Shown here piece after piece: positions 7,208-14,450 of a DNA stretch of 64,000 nucleotides. The DNA is from Paenarthrobacter sp. A20 (GTDB lineage Bacteria > Actinomycetota > Actinomycetes > Actinomycetales > Micrococcaceae), in NCBI RefSeq assembly GCF_024168825.1, contig NZ_JALJWH010000003.1, positions 85,991 to 149,990 on the forward strand, given 5' to 3'. The number at the start of each line of letters is the position of its first letter. The stretch's first letter is position 1. The notes beneath the pieces were generated by a model. It worked only from the letters and a program-made list of their open reading frames with translations. It was not told the DNA's origin and ran no database searches. Both the position numbers and the translations under genes were made by a program.

Positions 7208-7645
7208 ATGAACGCAATCAGCGTCCAGACGATCACCACAGAGGACACCGGCGAAACCATCCACGACGTGCCCTTACTCGTGGATTACCACATGAACGAC
7301 GGCTACGACTGGATGGACGTCATCTCAGAACACGGCTGGGCCGTGATCCCCAGCTGGGGATGCGACGGCTGGGACCTCGGCCAGTGGCCCTACGTCATGG
7401 TTGCCGGAACCCGCACCGCCGACGCGACCGGAAACCTGTTCGGCATGGCTACCTACTGCGAGGGCGACGTGAAAACGACGTTCTACCGGACCAAGGCCCG
7501 TTTCTGGGACGCAATCACCGAAGAGGCTTTTTCCCACTGGAAGAACGGGCAAGCCCAAGGCCCAGCAGACCTGCCCGAAGCCGCTGCAGAGCTTCCCAGC
7601 CGCTACCGCATCCCGCCCACGTTCCAACCAGCAGCCGCCGCCTAA
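7208..7645 (+). CDS. Hypothetical plasmid protein downstream of leader A
   Basis: 145 aa, acidic, rich in Trp and Asp (NDGYDWMDVISEHGW, GCDGWDLGQWPY). No transmembrane segment and no recognised family. The ATG at 7208 follows AAGAAGGAG inside the shared leader. Starting 12 nt after the stop, an inverted repeat nearly identical to the one after the parB-like gene (12924-12957) closes the unit. So this gene and parB share both leader and terminator. Confidence 0.65.
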   Translation: MNAISVQTITTEDTGETIHDVPLLVDYHMNDGYDWMDVISEHGWAVIPSWGCDGWDLGQWPYVMVAGTRTADATGNLFGMATYCEGDVKTTFYRTKARFWDAITEEAFSHWKNGQAQGPADLPEAAAELPSRYRIPPTFQPAAAA

Positions 7646-7656
7646 GCCCTTCCACT

Positions 7657-7689
7657 CCTTGCCGGGCGGACCCCCACCACCCGGCAAGG
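7657..7689 (+). terminator. GC hairpin after the leader-A gene
   Basis: CCTTGCCGGG and CCCGGCAAGG form a perfect 10-bp stem with a 13-nt loop. The same arms recur at 12924-12957 after the parB-like gene. No T-run, so termination is inferred from position and strength. Confidence 0.55.
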
Positions 7690-7716
7690 CACCAAACCAG
7701 CAAAGGACCAAGAACA

Positions 7717-7992
7717 ATGACCGAAAACCGCGCCATCGCCAACAGCCCGGCCCAAGCCGTGGTCTTCCTCGAAACCCTCGCCGCAATCGTGGAGAAGTCT
7801 CCGGTCGCCTACAGCACCGACGGAGCCGAAGACCTCGCCGCCCACATACGCGGCATGGCTGCAGCCGTCACCACCGAGGCCAATGTGAACCCCGGCGAGC
7901 TGACCACCACCCGGCAATACGCGGCACTGGACTGGCACAACGAAGCTGTGGCCGTCCTGTTCGCCGCAGAACACCGCCCCACGTTCCTCTAG
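7717..7992 (+). CDS. Hypothetical small plasmid protein
   Basis: 91 aa (MTENRAIANSPAQAV...), soluble and mainly helical by composition. No known motif. The start is set by AAAGGACC shortly before the ATG. It sits between two strong hairpins (7657-7689 and 8009-8040), so it may be transcribed weakly by read-through or from its own promoter in the short gap. Confidence 0.55.
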   Translation: MTENRAIANSPAQAVVFLETLAAIVEKSPVAYSTDGAEDLAAHIRGMAAAVTTEANVNPGELTTTRQYAALDWHNEAVAVLFAAEHRPTFL

Positions 7993-8008
7993 CAGGAACT
8001 GAGAACCG

Positions 8009-8040
8009 ATGTACTGCCCGGCCAGAGCCGGGCAGTACAT
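8009..8040 (+). terminator. 13-bp perfect hairpin
   Basis: ATGTACTGCCCGG and its exact complement flank a 6-nt loop (CCAGAG), 16 nt after the previous stop. Terminator-like in strength but without a T-run. Confidence 0.6.
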
Positions 8041-8066
8041 CCCCACCACTTCAAAGGAGCCAGCAC

Positions 8067-8417
8067 ATGAGCAACGCCACCACAGCCCCCAAAGGCATCA
8101 CCGCCCTGATCTACCGCGACGCACTGGGCACGGACTTCTCCAATCAGGGCATTTCCGCCCGCGTCATGGGGGTAACCGTCATCGGCGAGGGCATCGACCC
8201 CGTTTTCGAAGCCACCGAGGAACGGCCCGCCGTCCGGCTCGTCAAAAACGACAGCTTCCACCGCGAAACCGTGACCCACGCCGAGCCAGTCGCCCCAGAC
8301 GACGAACCCGCCCCGTGGTACATGTTCGGCGGCACGTTCATCTTCAGCAGCGACTCACGATTCCGACGCGCAGCCGGACAGTACGGAGCCATCCCGCTCC
8401 ACGACCGCCGCGAGTAG
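8067..8417 (+). CDS. Hypothetical small plasmid protein
   Basis: 116 aa (MSNATTAPKGITALIYRD...), soluble, beta-rich in its first half and with a polar middle. No domain recognised. ATG at 8067 with AAAGGAG 8 nt upstream. It is flanked by the hairpin at 8009-8040 and by the paired palindromes at 8455-8510. Confidence 0.55.
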   Translation: MSNATTAPKGITALIYRDALGTDFSNQGISARVMGVTVIGEGIDPVFEATEERPAVRLVKNDSFHRETVTHAEPVAPDDEPAPWYMFGGTFIFSSDSRFRRAAGQYGAIPLHDRRE

Positions 8418-8454
8418 CCCGGAGGGTGGCCGGTCTTTCGGGGCCGGTCACGGC

Positions 8455-8510
8455 GGGCGGTCCGCCGCAGGTGGCTGGCCCAGGTGGGTGGTTGCCGGCG
8501 ACGGACCGCC
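8455..8510. repeat. Paired 11-bp palindromes, 44 bp apart (copy 1)
   Basis: GGCGGTCCGCC (8456-8466) and GACGGACCGCC (8500-8510) are palindromes whose centres are 44 bp apart. A second pair with exactly the same spacing lies at 13003-13058, while the sequence between them differs. Such spacing suggests a protein-binding site, perhaps for the ParB-like or RHH protein of this plasmid, or a long stem-loop. Binding is inference. Confidence 0.5.
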
Positions 8511-8589
8511 AATCCCGCAACGGGCCGGTTGTTGGTCACCTGGTGCGTGCGGCAAACCCGGGCGGGGATTGCCCTGGGCGGATCCGCGG

Positions 8590-9001
8590 GAGCCAGGGGA
8601 GAAGCATGCTCGCAGGGCTCGCACCCCTTTCGGGCGTCCACTCCGCTTCGCTCCGTGGCCGGCAGTTGGGTGCTGCCGGTCCGTCGCAGAGCTCCTGCCC
8701 GTCAACACCTGTTTGTCTACGACGTTTTCTGGTTGCTGTCCTCCGGATTGTAGGCGTCCACTCCACCCCGTCTAGCCCCTCCAAAAGCAGTCGGGGCCCG
8801 CGGCACTGGAATTCTTCGACGGCGCTCCGCTTATTTCCTTTCGAAGATTTCCAGCACCTTGCCCTGCGGGTAGACAGGGCTCCGCTGGCCGCCGAGCAAG
8901 CAAGCTTGCCAGCAACCAAAAAACAACGGGGGGAGAGGGGAGCTGGCCGGTCACCATTGGTCGCCCCACCCACCACCTTTCTCGGCAAAAGAAGGAGCAA
9001 C
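8590..9001 (+). ncRNA. Structured plasmid leader RNA, copy B
   Basis: Diverged copy of leaders A and C. Outer helix: GTTTTCTGGTTGCTG (8724-8738) with CAGCAACCAAAAAAC (8910-8924), 14 of 15 paired; the C-G pair of copy A (6932/7118) is T-A here (8733/8915). Middle helix: 8770-8778 with 8868-8875. Inner hairpin: 8807-8819 with 8841-8853, 12 of 13 paired with stem bases different from copy A, but the loop still contains GCGCTCC and CTTATTT. It ends in CTCGGCAAAAGAAGGAG (8981-8997) just before the ATG at 9002. These compensating differences are the best evidence that the fold is selected. Confidence 0.65.
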
Positions 9002-9352
9002 ATGTTGAACCACCTGATCGCGCTGTACATCCCGGGGCGGCTGAGCGAAAGCGTCACTGTCCACAGCGTTGACGCCCGGCACACAAGCCTTCAGATCATC
9101 GTCGGCGGCGGACTGGAATGCATCGCCCGAGGCGACTGGCAGGTCTACCTGAACGCGGAAACGCAAACCACCGGAGCCTCAAACGTCCGTGCGGTGCAGC
9201 TGCTCCACGAAACCGGCCTTGACCTGCCGGTAACCGGGAACGCCGTGTTCCTGGGCAGGGCAGGACTGAACCACGACAATGACGTGCCGGACTACCTCAT
9301 CCGCAGGGCCGAAGTGCTGTTCGATACCCGCCTGATCCAGTCAGCGGCCTAG
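9002..9352 (+). CDS. DUF3846-like hypothetical protein
   Basis: 116 aa. The pattern LQIIVGGGLECIA... near residue 30-40 and VTGNAVFLGRAGLN... VPDYLIRRA in the second half resembles DUF3846, a small domain common on actinobacterial plasmids and phages with unknown role. The start follows AAGAAGGAG at the end of leader B. The gene is closed by the 12-bp hairpin 9361-9391. Family assignment is from memory of the motif and should be taken as likely, not certain. Confidence 0.6.
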   Translation: MLNHLIALYIPGRLSESVTVHSVDARHTSLQIIVGGGLECIARGDWQVYLNAETQTTGASNVRAVQLLHETGLDLPVTGNAVFLGRAGLNHDNDVPDYLIRRAEVLFDTRLIQSAA

Positions 9353-9360
9353 CCGCCCAC

Positions 9361-9391
9361 GGTGGCCGGGAACCCGACGTTCCCGGCCACC
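9361..9391 (+). terminator. 12-bp perfect GC hairpin
   Basis: GGTGGCCGGGAA and TTCCCGGCCACC flank a 7-nt loop, starting 8 nt after the stop of the leader-B gene. No T-run. Confidence 0.6.
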
Positions 9392-9430
9392 CCAACCACT
9401 CACTTTCTCGGCAAAAGAAGGACACACATC

Positions 9431-10414
9431 ATGACTGAAAAACTCACCCTCACCAGCCCCGCTGACCTGCTGGCCTACGTCCCGCACCTGCTCGGAGGAA
9501 CCCCCACAGAATCCTTCGTCGTGCTCACGGCCACCGCCGGAGCCCTTGGCGCCACGCTGCGCGTGGACGCCCCCATGGACGCGGCCCCGCTGGATTTCGC
9601 CCAAACGGTGACCAGCCTCGCGGCACAGGACGAGAACGCCACGGCCTGCTACCTCATCGTCTACACCGACGAAACCAGCACCGATGCCCGTTTCCCCTAC
9701 GCCGCGCACGTCGCGGCCCTGGGCAACGAACTGGCCACGGCACGGATGCCCGTCCGCAAGGTCTACCTCGTCACCAGCACCCACTGGGCCGCTTACGGCA
9801 GCATGGAGCGGAACCCGCTGGAGCAGATCAAGGACAGCAACGCCAACGCCACCCTGACCTTCATGGGAAGCGCCCCGACCGTGGACATCTACAACCCGGC
9901 ATTGCTGGGCAAATGGGTCGAACCGGTTCAGGTGCCCGTCCGCACGGAGGAATCCGTAGAGGAAGCACGGCGCGAATGGGTAACCGCACTGGACGCCGAC
10001 GGCATGCCGGACCATGAGACCGCACGGAAACTGGCGGCATGGTTCCAAGACAACTACATCAGGGACTTCCTCATGGCCGACACCATCACCACGAACAACG
10101 GCGTCATCATTGACATCATTTTGGGCAAGTTCAACGGCCGTCCCGACTGGAAGCGCGTTGACCACGCCGAAACCATTGCGTTCGAACTGATGAAGGCCGT
10201 CCCCGAGGGCCAGCGCGCACCCATGCTGACCCTCATGGGATGGCTGCAATGGCTCAAAGGATATGGAAAGCACGCAGAGCGCTACCTGAAACTGGCCGTC
10301 GAGGACGTGCACGGTTACCGGTTTGCAGAACAGCTGTACGACCTGATTGGCAGCGTCTACATCGCAGAAGTCGCCAAGAACCAAGAAACCGCCTATAAGC
10401 GCCCCACCAGCTAA
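9431..10414 (+). CDS. DUF4192-family protein
   Basis: 327 aa. The N-terminus (LTSPADLLAYVPHLLGGTP followed by ESFVVL) is the signature of DUF4192, a family of unknown role widespread in Actinobacteria and often on plasmids. No membrane segment. A short stretch upstream (CTCGGCAAAAGAAGGA, 9407-9422) is the same ribosome-binding motif that ends leaders A to C, although the rest of the leader is absent. A 12-bp hairpin at 10422-10455 closes the gene. Length is normal for the family. Confidence 0.8.
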   Translation: MTEKLTLTSPADLLAYVPHLLGGTPTESFVVLTATAGALGATLRVDAPMDAAPLDFAQTVTSLAAQDENATACYLIVYTDETSTDARFPYAAHVAALGNELATARMPVRKVYLVTSTHWAAYGSMERNPLEQIKDSNANATLTFMGSAPTVDIYNPALLGKWVEPVQVPVRTEESVEEARREWVTALDADGMPDHETARKLAAWFQDNYIRDFLMADTITTNNGVIIDIILGKFNGRPDWKRVDHAETIAFELMKAVPEGQRAPMLTLMGWLQWLKGYGKHAERYLKLAVEDVHGYRFAEQLYDLIGSVYIAEVAKNQETAYKRPTS

Positions 10415-10421
10415 CCGGTCA

Positions 10422-10455
10422 GGCCGGGCAGGATCAGCAACGGTCCTGCCCGGCC
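10422..10455 (+). terminator. 12-bp GC hairpin after the DUF4192 gene
   Basis: GGCCGGGCAGGA and TCCTGCCCGGCC form a perfect stem with a 10-nt loop, 8 nt after the stop. Confidence 0.6.
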
Positions 10456-10596
10456 GCTCAGTAGCGGGGCGGCCTCCTCCGCTGGCGCTCCCCCGGCCGC
10501 CATAGCGCTGGCGCGGGCGCAGCAGCAACCCAGCCAACGCAAAGGATCCACGGCTACAGTGAACTTCAACGAGAACACTGCACCAGGAGATCCAAC

Positions 10597-10746
10597 ATGG
10601 GAACCGAATACATCCTGACTGAGGACGACAAACCAACACCAGAGGCGAGCTTCCTCGAAGACGTCATCGAGCTGCAGCTGCTCACCGCCAATGAATCCTT
10701 GGGAGCGGTGGACTTCACTCACCCCCAGGAACACCACGACTTCTAG
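10597..10746 (+). CDS. Small acidic protein (49 aa)
   Basis: MGTEYILTEDDKPTPEAS begins a 49-residue strongly acidic peptide ending HPQEHHDF. AGGAGA lies 7 nt before the ATG. No cysteines, no membrane helix, no known family. Directly downstream is the anti-RBS element and hairpin at 10775-10836, so the small ORF and that element may be one transcript. An acidic anti-regulator or DNA-mimic role is only speculation. Confidence 0.45.
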   Translation: MGTEYILTEDDKPTPEASFLEDVIELQLLTANESLGAVDFTHPQEHHDF

Positions 10747-10774
10747 CGCACCCCCTGCAGCAACGACGCTGCAC

Positions 10775-10843
10775 CACAGATTTCCTTTTTGCCGAGGAAC
10801 AATGAAGAGCCGGCCCCACCAGGGTGCCGGCTCTTCTGCCTTT
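10775..10843 (+). ncRNA. Anti-RBS element with terminator hairpin (copy 1)
   Basis: A 22-nt block (10775-10796) is identical to 13568-13589. Its core TTTCCTTTTTGCCGAG is nearly the reverse complement of the ribosome-binding motif CTCGGCAAAAGAAGGAG found before four genes of this plasmid: 10 consecutive pairs and, after a 2-nt bulge, 5 more over the Shine-Dalgarno. A strong stem (10804-10814 with 10826-10836) follows, then a T-rich stretch. This fits a small trans-acting RNA or a 3'-UTR regulator that blocks translation. Transcription has not been shown. Confidence 0.45.
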
Positions 10844-10859
10844 ACAGGAACAGCCGCAC

Positions 10860-11060
10860 TCAGCGGAGATGGAACCGGAACCCAATGCCGTAGTAAACGG
10901 CACGGGCCCAGGCCTGCAACGTGGATTCGGCCATCGTCAGGTTGATCGCCTTGGCCTCGCTCCTGGCCGCCGCAACGATTTCAGACAGCGGCTGATCCTC
11001 CAACGCTTCAACCCTCGCCGTCATCCGGGAGAGTTCCAGCCTGATGCTTTCAGTATTCAT
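10860..11060 (-). CDS. Small hypothetical coiled protein
   Basis: 66 aa (MNTESIRLELSRMTARVEAL...), helical with a heptad-like first half, ending in a basic/aromatic tail (GIGFRFHLR). ATG at 11060 with AAGGAC about 8 nt upstream. It diverges from leader C and the parB-like gene. A DNA-binding or partition accessory role is possible from context but unsupported by motif. Confidence 0.5.
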   Translation of the reverse strand: MNTESIRLELSRMTARVEALEDQPLSEIVAAARSEAKAINLTMAESTLQAWARAVYYGIGFRFHLR

Positions 11061-11155
11061 GGCAACGTCCTTCACTTCAGATCTACGTGACCTGGTGAAC
11101 GTAAGGCCGAATTTCAAACCAGTGGGGGACGGGTACCCGTGTTGCTGACTCAGCA

Positions 11156-11560
11156 GCGTGCTCGTGGGGCTCGCACCCTTTTGGGCGTCCACTGCGCTTC
11201 GCTCCGTGGCCGGCTGTTGGGCCCGGTCCCGACGTCGCAGAGCTCCGCCGTGCCCGGTCCTGTTGTGTCTACGACGTTTTTTGGCTGCTGTCCTTCGGAT
11301 TCTATGTGTCCGCTCCACCCCGTCTAGCCCCTCCGCAGGCTCCGGGGCCTGCGGTGCAGGAAATGTCCCTCCGGCGCTCCTGCGTCGCTTATTTCCTCCG
11401 GGAATTCCCCACACCTTGCCCAAGGGTAGACAGGCCTCCGTCGGCCACAGCTCCGCAAGCTTCGCCAGCAGCCAAAAAACAACGGGGGAGAGGGGAAGCT
11501 GGCCGGTCACCTTTGGTCGCCCCACCCACCACCTTTCTCGGCAAAAGAAGGAGCAACACC
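11156..11560 (+). ncRNA. Structured plasmid leader RNA, copy C
   Basis: Almost identical to copy A over about 404 nt; the differences I see are an extra T near 11180, a G-to-C change near 11314 and a T-to-C change in the inner stem near 11407. All three nested helices are retained, and the copy ends with CTCGGCAAAAGAAGGAG (11537-11553) before the parB-like start. The near identity of A and C, which lead into unrelated genes, implies recent duplication or gene conversion of the leader alone. Confidence 0.65.
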
Positions 11561-12919
11561 ATGAACGCAGCACCCACGCTGGAAATGATCGACCCCACCA
11601 CCTTGACCGTTGACATCAACGTCCGGAAGGACGCCGCTTTGACTGCTGAGTTTGTTGCCAGCATCAAGGAACACGGCGTGATGGAGCCGGTGATCGCCCA
11701 CCGCAAGGACGACGGGACCGTGCACGTGCTGATGGGTCAGCGCCGTACGCTCGCGGCTGTGAAGGCAGGTCGAGACAGCATCCCCGTGATGATCATCGAG
11801 TCGCCGGAAGAGGCTGAGCGGATCGTCTCGCAGATGGTGGAGAACATCCACCGCGCAGCGATGACCCAAGGGGACGAAGCGGACGGTTACCACCAGCTGT
11901 CTCTTCTGGGCATTTCTGCCGCTGAGATCGCCACGAGGACCAAACGGCCCAAACCCGCCGTTGAAGGAGCTTTGAAGGCAAAAGCATCCGCCGCCGGAAC
12001 CGCCGCCCTGGGCAAGGGGCACACCATCGAGGAAGCCCTCGTGATGGCCGAATTTGAAGGGGACGAGGAAGCCACCGCCGAACTGGAATCGGTCGTTGCA
12101 GACGAACCGGATCAGCTGCTTCACGTCGCCCAGCAACTCCGGGACGCACGCGCTCATGCTGCTGCCCTTGCAGCTTTCACCGCTGAGCTGGAAGCAACCG
12201 AAACGACCATCGTTGAAAAGCCCAGCTACCACGACGACGAAACGGCCCGTGTCAGCTCCTTGAAACGCGCAGACGGAGAACACGCCACCGAAGAAGACGC
12301 CAACGCCGTTTACATCGAGCAGGACTACAAGGGCGAATGCTCCACCGTGCCGGTGATCGTCGGATGGAAGAAGCTCGGCTTCAAAGACCGTTACAGCTTC
12401 TCCTCATCGGCCCAGACAGGTCCGATGACCGAGGAACAGAAGGCCGAACGGAAAACCTTGATCGCCAACAACAAAGCCATGGAATCAGCCACCACCGTGC
12501 GCCGGGAGTTCGTCAAAACCCTGCTGACGAAGAAGCAGGCACCGAAGGGCTGGCAGTACTTCACCGTCCACGCCATCACCCACCACACCGAAGTCGCCCG
12601 TAGCTACGACGGAGAAGTAGCCGCCGTGATGGTCAGCGCGAAGATCGACGGGCAGAAGTCATGGGCATGGAACCCGCTGAAGGACCACGTGGCAGAGTCC
12701 CCGGCCCGACCCGAGTTCTCTCTGATCGCTCTCGTCTGCGCCGGATATGAGAGCACCATCGCCAAGGACTCGTGGCGGAGACCGTCCCAGACACACCGGG
12801 ACTACCTGAACCAGCTCGTCACATGGGGATACACCCCGAGCGAGGTTGAACAGATCATCATCGACAGCGGCAAACCAGCAGAAGAAGACACCGCCGAGGA
12901 AAGCACCGAAGCGGCCTAA
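11561..12919 (+). CDS. ParB/Spo0J-family nuclease-like DNA-binding protein
   Basis: 452 aa. The N-terminal ParB/Srx domain shows the box LMGQRRTLAAVKAG and the later ENIHRAAMTQGDEADGYHQL, then a helix-turn-helix region (LGISAAEIATRTKR, about residues 125-140). Typical partition ParB proteins are near 300 aa; the extra C-terminal 200 residues are of unknown role. No ParA ATPase gene adjoins, so it may act as a regulator (KorB-like) instead of, or as well as, in segregation. Leader C precedes it and the hairpin at 12924-12957 ends it. Two palindrome pairs (8455-8510, 13003-13058) are candidate sites. Confidence 0.8.
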   Translation: MNAAPTLEMIDPTTLTVDINVRKDAALTAEFVASIKEHGVMEPVIAHRKDDGTVHVLMGQRRTLAAVKAGRDSIPVMIIESPEEAERIVSQMVENIHRAAMTQGDEADGYHQLSLLGISAAEIATRTKRPKPAVEGALKAKASAAGTAALGKGHTIEEALVMAEFEGDEEATAELESVVADEPDQLLHVAQQLRDARAHAAALAAFTAELEATETTIVEKPSYHDDETARVSSLKRADGEHATEEDANAVYIEQDYKGECSTVPVIVGWKKLGFKDRYSFSSSAQTGPMTEEQKAERKTLIANNKAMESATTVRREFVKTLLTKKQAPKGWQYFTVHAITHHTEVARSYDGEVAAVMVSAKIDGQKSWAWNPLKDHVAESPARPEFSLIALVCAGYESTIAKDSWRRPSQTHRDYLNQLVTWGYTPSEVEQIIIDSGKPAEEDTAEESTEAA

Positions 12920-12923
12920 GACC

Positions 12924-12957
12924 CCTTGCCGGGCGGAACCCCCACCGCCCGGCAAGG
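12924..12957 (+). terminator. 13-bp GC hairpin after the parB-like gene
   Basis: CCTTGCCGGGCGG and CCGCCCGGCAAGG form a perfect stem with an 8-nt loop, the same arms as at 7657-7689. Confidence 0.6.
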
Positions 12958-13002
12958 CACCCGGCCACTCACCACGACAGGGCCGGGAACCTCCCAAACG
13001 TC

Positions 13003-13058
13003 GGGCGGTCCGCCGCCTAGGGCGAACCACAGCAGCCAATCACCAGCGGCGGACCGCC
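13003..13058. repeat. Paired 11-bp palindromes, 44 bp apart (copy 2)
   Basis: GGCGGTCCGCC (13004-13014) and GGCGGACCGCC (13048-13058) repeat the arrangement at 8455-8510 with identical centre-to-centre spacing but unrelated sequence between. The rest of 12958-13193 shows no gene. Confidence 0.5.
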
Positions 13059-13193
13059 ATTCAACGCCACCAGGCACACGCCCACCAAGATGCCGCGGCC
13101 CGCCAGGGACCCGGCTACTCCATCGACTCACCACCGAGGTTTTGTCGGAGGCCCCAGCTACGCTCAACCCAAGGCACCCGAACAGGAGTCACC

Positions 13194-13550
13194 ATGACCA
13201 AGCCACCCGTCCCTGACAATCCCATCACCGACTTCATGAACAGCGACTTCACCGTCGCCTTCGACTGGTCGCTGTTGGCAATGATGCTGATCAGCACCGC
13301 GCTAGTCGCCGTCTACGTCGGCGCCGCGATGTTGATCCGAGGAAACAACTCGCCAACATCCAGGTCACCCAAGGGGACGGATCTCGCCTTCGGCCTCGCC
13401 ATCGCGACGCCCCTCGCAGGCCTCCTTGTCCTGGGCCGCAGCGGACTCGGATCGGGACTAATCATTGGAGGATTCGCTCTGGTCATCGGCCTAACCCTTT
13501 GGGGGACTGACCGCGGCACTCGAAGCGAAACCAGCCAGGCACCACAATGA
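13194..13550 (+). CDS. Small membrane protein with three helices
   Basis: 118 aa (MTKPPVPDNPITDFMNSD...). Hydrophobic segments at about residues 26-46, 64-81 and 86-105 suggest three membrane passes. No known family. ATG at 13194 preceded by AGGAGT. The anti-RBS element and a strong terminator (13568-13627) lie directly downstream and probably form its 3' untranslated region. Confidence 0.55.
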   Translation: MTKPPVPDNPITDFMNSDFTVAFDWSLLAMMLISTALVAVYVGAAMLIRGNNSPTSRSPKGTDLAFGLAIATPLAGLLVLGRSGLGSGLIIGGFALVIGLTLWGTDRGTRSETSQAPQ

Positions 13551-13567
13551 GGATCCGCTAGACTGAA

Positions 13568-13631
13568 CACAGATTTCCTTTTTGCCGAGAGGAACAAAGC
13601 AGGACCGGCCCGCGCCGGTCCTGCTTTGTTT
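13568..13631 (+). ncRNA. Anti-RBS element with terminator (copy 2)
   Basis: The block 13568-13589 repeats the 22 nt at 10775-10796, with core TTTCCTTTTTGCCGAG complementary to the leader ribosome-binding motif. It is followed by a perfect 13-bp hairpin, AAAGCAGGACCGG (13596-13608) with CCGGTCCTGCTTT (13615-13627), and a T-rich end, which reads as an intrinsic terminator. TAGACT at 13559-13564 could be a -10 box. The compact layout suits a short antisense RNA. Confidence 0.5.
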
Positions 13632-13858
13632 AACCCTCAAACCAGGCACCATCCCCATGGGGCAAGACAACCGCCGCCGACCCACCACCCCCAGCGGAAC
13701 AGGTCTTTTCAGCCGGGACCACACATTGGGGCACCCGCAATCACCCGACCCAGGCACAGGAACCCAACGCTCGGGGCAGCTGCCAAAGAAGCCGGGGGAG
13801 AAACACCGGACTACTACCCGCGACACCAAACCCGCCAACCGTAGGATGTTCCGAGTTG
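13632..13858. other. Gene-free stretch
   Basis: Pro/Thr-rich chance frames only; no ribosome-binding site, repeat or hairpin of note was found between the terminator and the convergent gene ending at 13859. Confidence 0.4.
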
Positions 13859-14362
13859 CTAGTGTCCGCCACGACCTCGCACGATCGCCCGGACGCGTTG
13901 TTTGGTCAGGCCCACCAATTCGCCTATCCGATCAAAGGTCCACCCTTTGGCCGGTGACAGGCCCTCGTTGTTCCTGGGCTCCGCAAGCGAGGACATGGCG
14001 TTGCGCCGGATCTGTAACGCAAGGCCCAAACGGTGTTCGATGACCCGACTCACCACGTCTGCCAGGACCAAGAGCCTCGCCTCTTCAACAGTGTCGCTGT
14101 TTCGCCTCAACTCTGGATCGTTGCCCAGCCTCCGTTCCAGCTTCAGGAGGTAATACGGATCCTGCACCGCGGCAGCCAGATGTTCCGGCTTCCATCCATG
14201 CACAGCAAGACGCTCCGCCAGCACCGGTGACTGGGACCAGTAAATGAGATCCCGCCACAGCGGCTTGTCCTCCTCCGGAATGGCAGACGAACGCCACCGC
14301 TCATCCCAGTCCTGGACTGGATCGCCCACTTTCGCAACCGGGTACTGTTCCAGCTCGGACAT
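13859..14362 (-). CDS. Hypothetical protein with C-terminal helix-turn-helix
   Basis: 167 aa. The last 30 residues (GWTFDRIGELVGLTKQRVR...) look like a sigma-region-4 or MarR-like helix-turn-helix; the central part is helical and Leu/Arg rich. The ATG at 14362 follows GGGGGA; an ATG at 14395 is possible but less likely. Two tandem palindromes (14410-14450) lie just upstream, so an autoregulatory DNA-binding role is plausible. Family not recognised. Confidence 0.6.
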   Translation of the reverse strand: MSELEQYPVAKVGDPVQDWDERWRSSAIPEEDKPLWRDLIYWSQSPVLAERLAVHGWKPEHLAAAVQDPYYLLKLERRLGNDPELRRNSDTVEEARLLVLADVVSRVIEHRLGLALQIRRNAMSSLAEPRNNEGLSPAKGWTFDRIGELVGLTKQRVRAIVRGRGGH

Positions 14363-14409
14363 GATGAATCCCCCTACTCGTGACCACCGGGACAATCAGC
14401 CCCTTCAAA

Positions 14410-14450
14410 GACAATAGCTGTTGTCAAACGAAAAGACAATACCTATTGTC
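14410..14450. promoter_or_regulatory. Two tandem operator-like palindromes
   Basis: GACAATAGCTGTTGTC (14410-14425) and GACAATACCTATTGTC (14435-14450) are near-perfect dyads of the form GACAATA-N2-TATTGTC with centres 25 bp apart. They sit between the divergent HTH gene (14362) and the redoxin gene (14609), in an AT-rich stretch unlike the surroundings. Likely operators, bound perhaps by the HTH protein. Confidence 0.55.

Noticed and set aside
6765..7217. Long open frames on both strands within leader copies A and C (for example 6853-7992 plus, 6765-7217 minus, 11158-11613 plus)
   Set aside because: The frames repeat because the DNA repeats. Copy B, which differs by indels and compensatory changes, breaks them, and their composition is Arg/Pro/Ser-rich as expected of GC-rich shadow frames.
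10715..10903. Minus-strand frames covering the anti-RBS elements (also 13313-13597)
   Set aside because: They share a few residues only because the 22-nt block repeats. No start codon is placed properly after the inverted ribosome-binding motif.
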